64,000 nucleotides of DNA from Apostichopus japonicus. Lineage: Eukaryota > Echinodermata > Holothuroidea > Aspidochirotida > Stichopodidae. Shown in pieces: positions 60,321 through 64,000 of this stretch. A program made the position numbers and the translations under genes. Location: assembly GCF_037975245.1 (NCBI RefSeq), contig NC_092564.1, positions 11,259,984 through 11,323,983 of the forward strand, read 5' to 3'. Under the pieces are notes generated by a model. It was not told where the DNA came from. It searched no databases and saw only the letters and a list, made by a program, of their open reading frames with translations. How positions within the stretch are numbered: the stretch's first letter is position 1; each line of letters begins with the position of its first letter.

Positions 60321-62522
60321 GAAGTTCTGAGCGTTCGTGCCGGACAGTCCTTTTTATACCAGGGAATTGCTCAGGCTGCCTTGACTTAACCTAACCGGGA
60401 AGACGGTTGATCGTTAAATGATGTTAATTGGTCTAAAACAAGTGTATTAACAGGATATGTGTGGCATTCTGAATTTGCAATAATTCGTTTGAAATAAATC
60501 CCCATATAAAGCAAATAAAGATGGAAAGATGGCTTATAAAAAGCTAAAGATCCAAGAAATATTCGTTTCGTAATACAACATCTGCTTTGATGCCCAACTT
60601 GGGGTGCATTGATTAAAAAGTTTTGAGATGGAATCAGTACCCTTTTTTTGTGATTTTCAATATCGCCCTCTTATTAAATCAAATTAACTGGAATATGCCC
60701 GAGGCACCTGACTTCACAAATGGCTCTCTAATCTTTAAACTTTCATTTCCATAAGTCATGCTTTTAAAATGAGCAACTGAGAGAAGACCTTTTCACGTTA
60801 TGCATTAATCCCTGATTCTGCGGTATAACATTGAGTCGGAATTTCAAAGGTCAAATTCTATTTTCTCCATTAGGCTGTTTGAAACACGACACAGTCAAAA
60901 CTTATGAGCCACATTATTATATCTAACAACCGAAAACTACTTAAAGAAAAAATCGCAGGGCAAAAAAAGAGTTTTTTTATTCTTCCGTTTTAAACTTTTC
61001 ACTATTTTCTTTTCTTTTTATTTTATATCCATGTTTGGACATGTAATTAACAGAAAATCACTTGGATTAACCTTAAATTCAATTTAGATAATGATAAAAA
61101 GTAGGTCACATACAATCTGAGCCACTTATAGGATTTCTACTTCTATATGTTTCAAGAAAATCGATTTAAGTTCACCGCTGATCTAGGCTTGGTGTCCATT
61201 AAGACTTCATCCACTGTATATGTTTACTAAATGTAGCCATTATGTACGGTTAATCAAGGTTTGACTATTATATAGAACTATATGATATTAATGGATGCAT
61301 GATTGGTAACTGTGATGAATGTACGTCATTACAAACAAAGTTTACACTGCGCTATAAATATAACTATTAGTGTTTGCTATCATAGAAATACCTGTATTCA
61401 AATGTGGATGAATGTAGGTATAGGCTGTGTGCTTTCGTCGTGCAATATAATGTGTATGTGTATGTCCATATTGCCATAGTAGGCCTATATATGATGAGTC
61501 AGTAACGGTTTGGTGCTAGTTTGACCAAAGATTTGAATAAGGTAGATACCCGCATATCAATGAGGCTGATCATCCAGAGAGGGGGACCGAGTGTACATGC
61601 CTGCCCGCCCTCCTTCTGAATTATATTAACACTAATGTCACGTTCAACGTTCCTGATATAATTTAAAATGTTTGTTCACTTGACTTATTGTTTACTTTAT
61701 GAGTAATATTGAGTATTTATGCTGGAAATATTGTCATTGTTTCATTGTCGTTATCATTGTCAGAAATCAGTATAGTTTATATCAATCGCTTCAACATTTC
61801 ACGATAGTAAATATTAACATGCAAAAACGACACCTCGGTATAAAGTCTTTTTAGGGACTTTCCCCCTCTTTAATTTTCGGGGCCAGTGTATTTTTTTTTA
61901 ACTGTAATTGTGGTATTATGGAACGAAAACAATCAAGAAACATGCGTTGTATATATAATGTTTGCATATATCCCAACAAATCCACTAAAAGAACCCATGC
62001 AAACTGAAAGCACGTTGGAGAACGGGTCCGTGAGTCTGTATAAAAGAGAGAGCCATTGGTCGAATCATCCGGGATTTGGTCTCCATAAAGGTTGGAGTGA
62101 GTGGTTGGGGGAGGGGGGCAGAACTACAACATTGAAAAGGAGTTGGTAGTGTGTTTTTGTCCGTTGCAGCTAACATGCATATAAAGATTGATAGCTAGAA
62201 GGCTTTTCTACCCTTTGTCGATATTATATAAATAACATATTTAATCTCCATAACGTACTGATTTAATATTGCCTAGACCTTATAAGTATTATTAGTTGGA
62301 TTGTCAAAACAACAATCAAACAAAGAACACATTAACTCACTATATTTATAAAAACAAAAATACCTGTCCATTTTGTAACATGAATACCGTCTAAATTAAA
62401 ATGTATACCTTTACAGGCGGAAGTAATTGAATTTAGAATACAAAACAATAACTGGTTTAGCCTTCAGATGTCAAATTAATCATATACAATCAATGTGATG
62501 ACGTACAGGAACTCCTTCAAGA

Positions 62523-62524
<2 letters not shown>
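60321..62524. other. Intergenic, nothing recognised
   Basis: AT-rich sequence with a C-rich patch at 61604-61615. Short open frames (for example 61886-62149) show no domain and overlap frames on the other strand. Confidence 0.5.

Positions 62525-62596
<72 letters not shown>
62525..62596. repeat. (TA)n microsatellite
   Basis: About 72 bp of uninterrupted TA dinucleotide. Confidence 0.97.
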
Positions 62597-62600
<4 letters not shown>

Positions 62601-63402
62601 TAAGATGACCAGAGTACAAACAAATCGCAAAGCCATCATAGACAAACTTTCAGACTTCAAGGCGAGGTGGGGCGGTGTAGGGGGGGGGGGAACAAGGGAG
62701 GTAAACTGTGAGAGAGGACTTTCGAGAGGGAAACGAATTAGATGAGGTGATAAACAATGTAGCTAATTGACCTACATATCATTTGCATACAATAGGGTGA
62801 AAAGACTTGTTTCATTGTTACGTCACACAATTGCATAATGCAAGCATGCGAGATTGGATAACACAGCGTTTATTGCACGCGGCATACTATATCCGACAAA
62901 ATACCGAGATTACAATGCACCACAGAGTGTTTTGAAAATTATCGTTTCTATCGGAACAACGGTCTGACTCTCTGTCCCCTTCGTCTACCCTTTACTCGTC
63001 TACCCCCCCCTCCCCAATCCCCATACTTCCTACCGAGTCCTACGTAAATTCACTCACTCTGTCCTGAATCGTATAACATATTTATATGATTCAAATTGAG
63101 CTTCAGTCTGCATGCACAGCGCCAGTGAAATCACGTGATGTTGTTCGTATTATGTGTAAAATGATCTGCAATAATATATCGCTATAAACAATCCTAATGC
63201 ATTTGGAAATCTGCACCAGAATTCTTAAAGGAGTGTATAGTGTTAAATAACTTTCAAACACTGGAAAACTGGAATACCTCGTTATACTGCATCTTAGTGC
63301 TGGATTATCCGATAGGTAGATATGGCCCCAATCTCACGGCCCTCCAGGTCACGGGCCTTCGTGTCAATTCCAGGGAACTTACCAACCATCTACTAACTTG
63401 AT
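62597..63402. other. Intergenic, nothing recognised
   Basis: Contains a G run at 62679-62690 and a C run at 63004-63013. No gene signature. Confidence 0.5.
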
Positions 63403-64000
63403 AGATGGATGGATGGATGGATGGATGGATGGATGGATGGATGGATGGATGGATGGATGGATGGATGGATGGATGGATGGATGGATGGATGGATGGATGG
63501 ATGGATGGATGGATGGATGGATGGATGGATGGATGGATGGATGGATGGATGGATGGATGGATGGATGGATGGATGGATGGATGGATGGATGGATGGATGG
63601 ATGGATGGATGGATGGATGGATGGATGGATGGATGGATGGATGGATGGATGGATGGATGGATGGATGGATGGATGGATGGATGGATGGATGGATGGATGG
63701 ATGGATGGATGGATGGATGGATGGATGGATGGATGGATGGATGGATGGATGGATGGATGGATGGATGGATGGATGGATGGATGGATGGATGGATGGATGG
63801 ATGGATGGATGGATGGATGGATGGATGGATGGATGGATGGATGGATGGATGGATGGATGGATGGATGGATGGATGGATGGATGGATGGATGGATGGATGG
63901 ATGGATGGATGGATGGATGGATGGATGGATGGATGGATGGATGGATGGATGGATGGATGGATGGATGGATGGATGGATGGATGGATGGATGGATGGATGG
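63403..64000. repeat. (GGAT)n microsatellite array, runs off the window
   Basis: Pure tetranucleotide repeat for about 600 bp without a visible interruption, preceded by tagatggatgg. Its true end is beyond the window. Confidence 0.98.

Overview
This is a piece of a eukaryotic nuclear genome, AT-rich and intron-rich, from an invertebrate animal. The gene content (an alpha-2,8-sialyltransferase, a PHF14-type chromatin reader, FMC1) and the repeats (tRNA-derived SINE, many hAT-type miniature elements, a THAP/P-like transposon) fit a marine deuterostome. An echinoderm is my best guess, but that is inference from gene content and nothing in the window proves it.

Layout. 1-7.8 kb: a tRNA-derived SINE at 178-418, then the 3' three coding exons (2028-6816, + strand) of an ST8Sia-type sialyltransferase whose membrane-anchor exon is not visible. 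7.8-14.8 kb: a transposon-dense intergenic block with nested hAT-like elements (7847-9080), two U2 snRNA-like copies (9187 and 11884), a 1.9-kb foldback-like element whose inverted arms are tandem repeats (9916-11798), and a hAT relic (13725-14766). 16.0-17.5 kb: a complete three-exon FMC1 gene (+ strand). About 20.2-56.2 kb: one large gene on the - strand, PHF14, for which I place 18 firm coding exons plus two weaker candidates (a 35-nt microexon and a terminal exon), giving about 779 residues with an acidic N-terminus, PHD1, an extended PHD, a coiled coil and two further PHD fingers. Its introns hold a 2.2-kb higher-order minisatellite, three hAT-type elements (two more traces outside them), a SINE and several tandem repeats. 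56.5-57.1 kb: a 3' relic of a non-LTR retrotransposon. 57.4-60.3 kb: a nested pair of transposons, a P-element-like unit (31-bp terminal repeats, THAP exon) inside a hAT-type miniature element. 60.3-64.0 kb: no gene seen; (TA)n and a GGAT array of about 600 bp running off the end.

The genes are functionally unrelated: a Golgi glycan enzyme, a mitochondrial ATP-synthase assembly factor and a nuclear histone reader. FMC1 and PHF14 are convergent (tail to tail). The most noteworthy structures are the THAP-bearing element nested in a hAT element, the foldback-like element with tandem-repeat arms, the U2-like repeats and the dimeric minisatellite. Exon joins were made by eye from splice consensus, reading phase and family resemblance; no database search was run.
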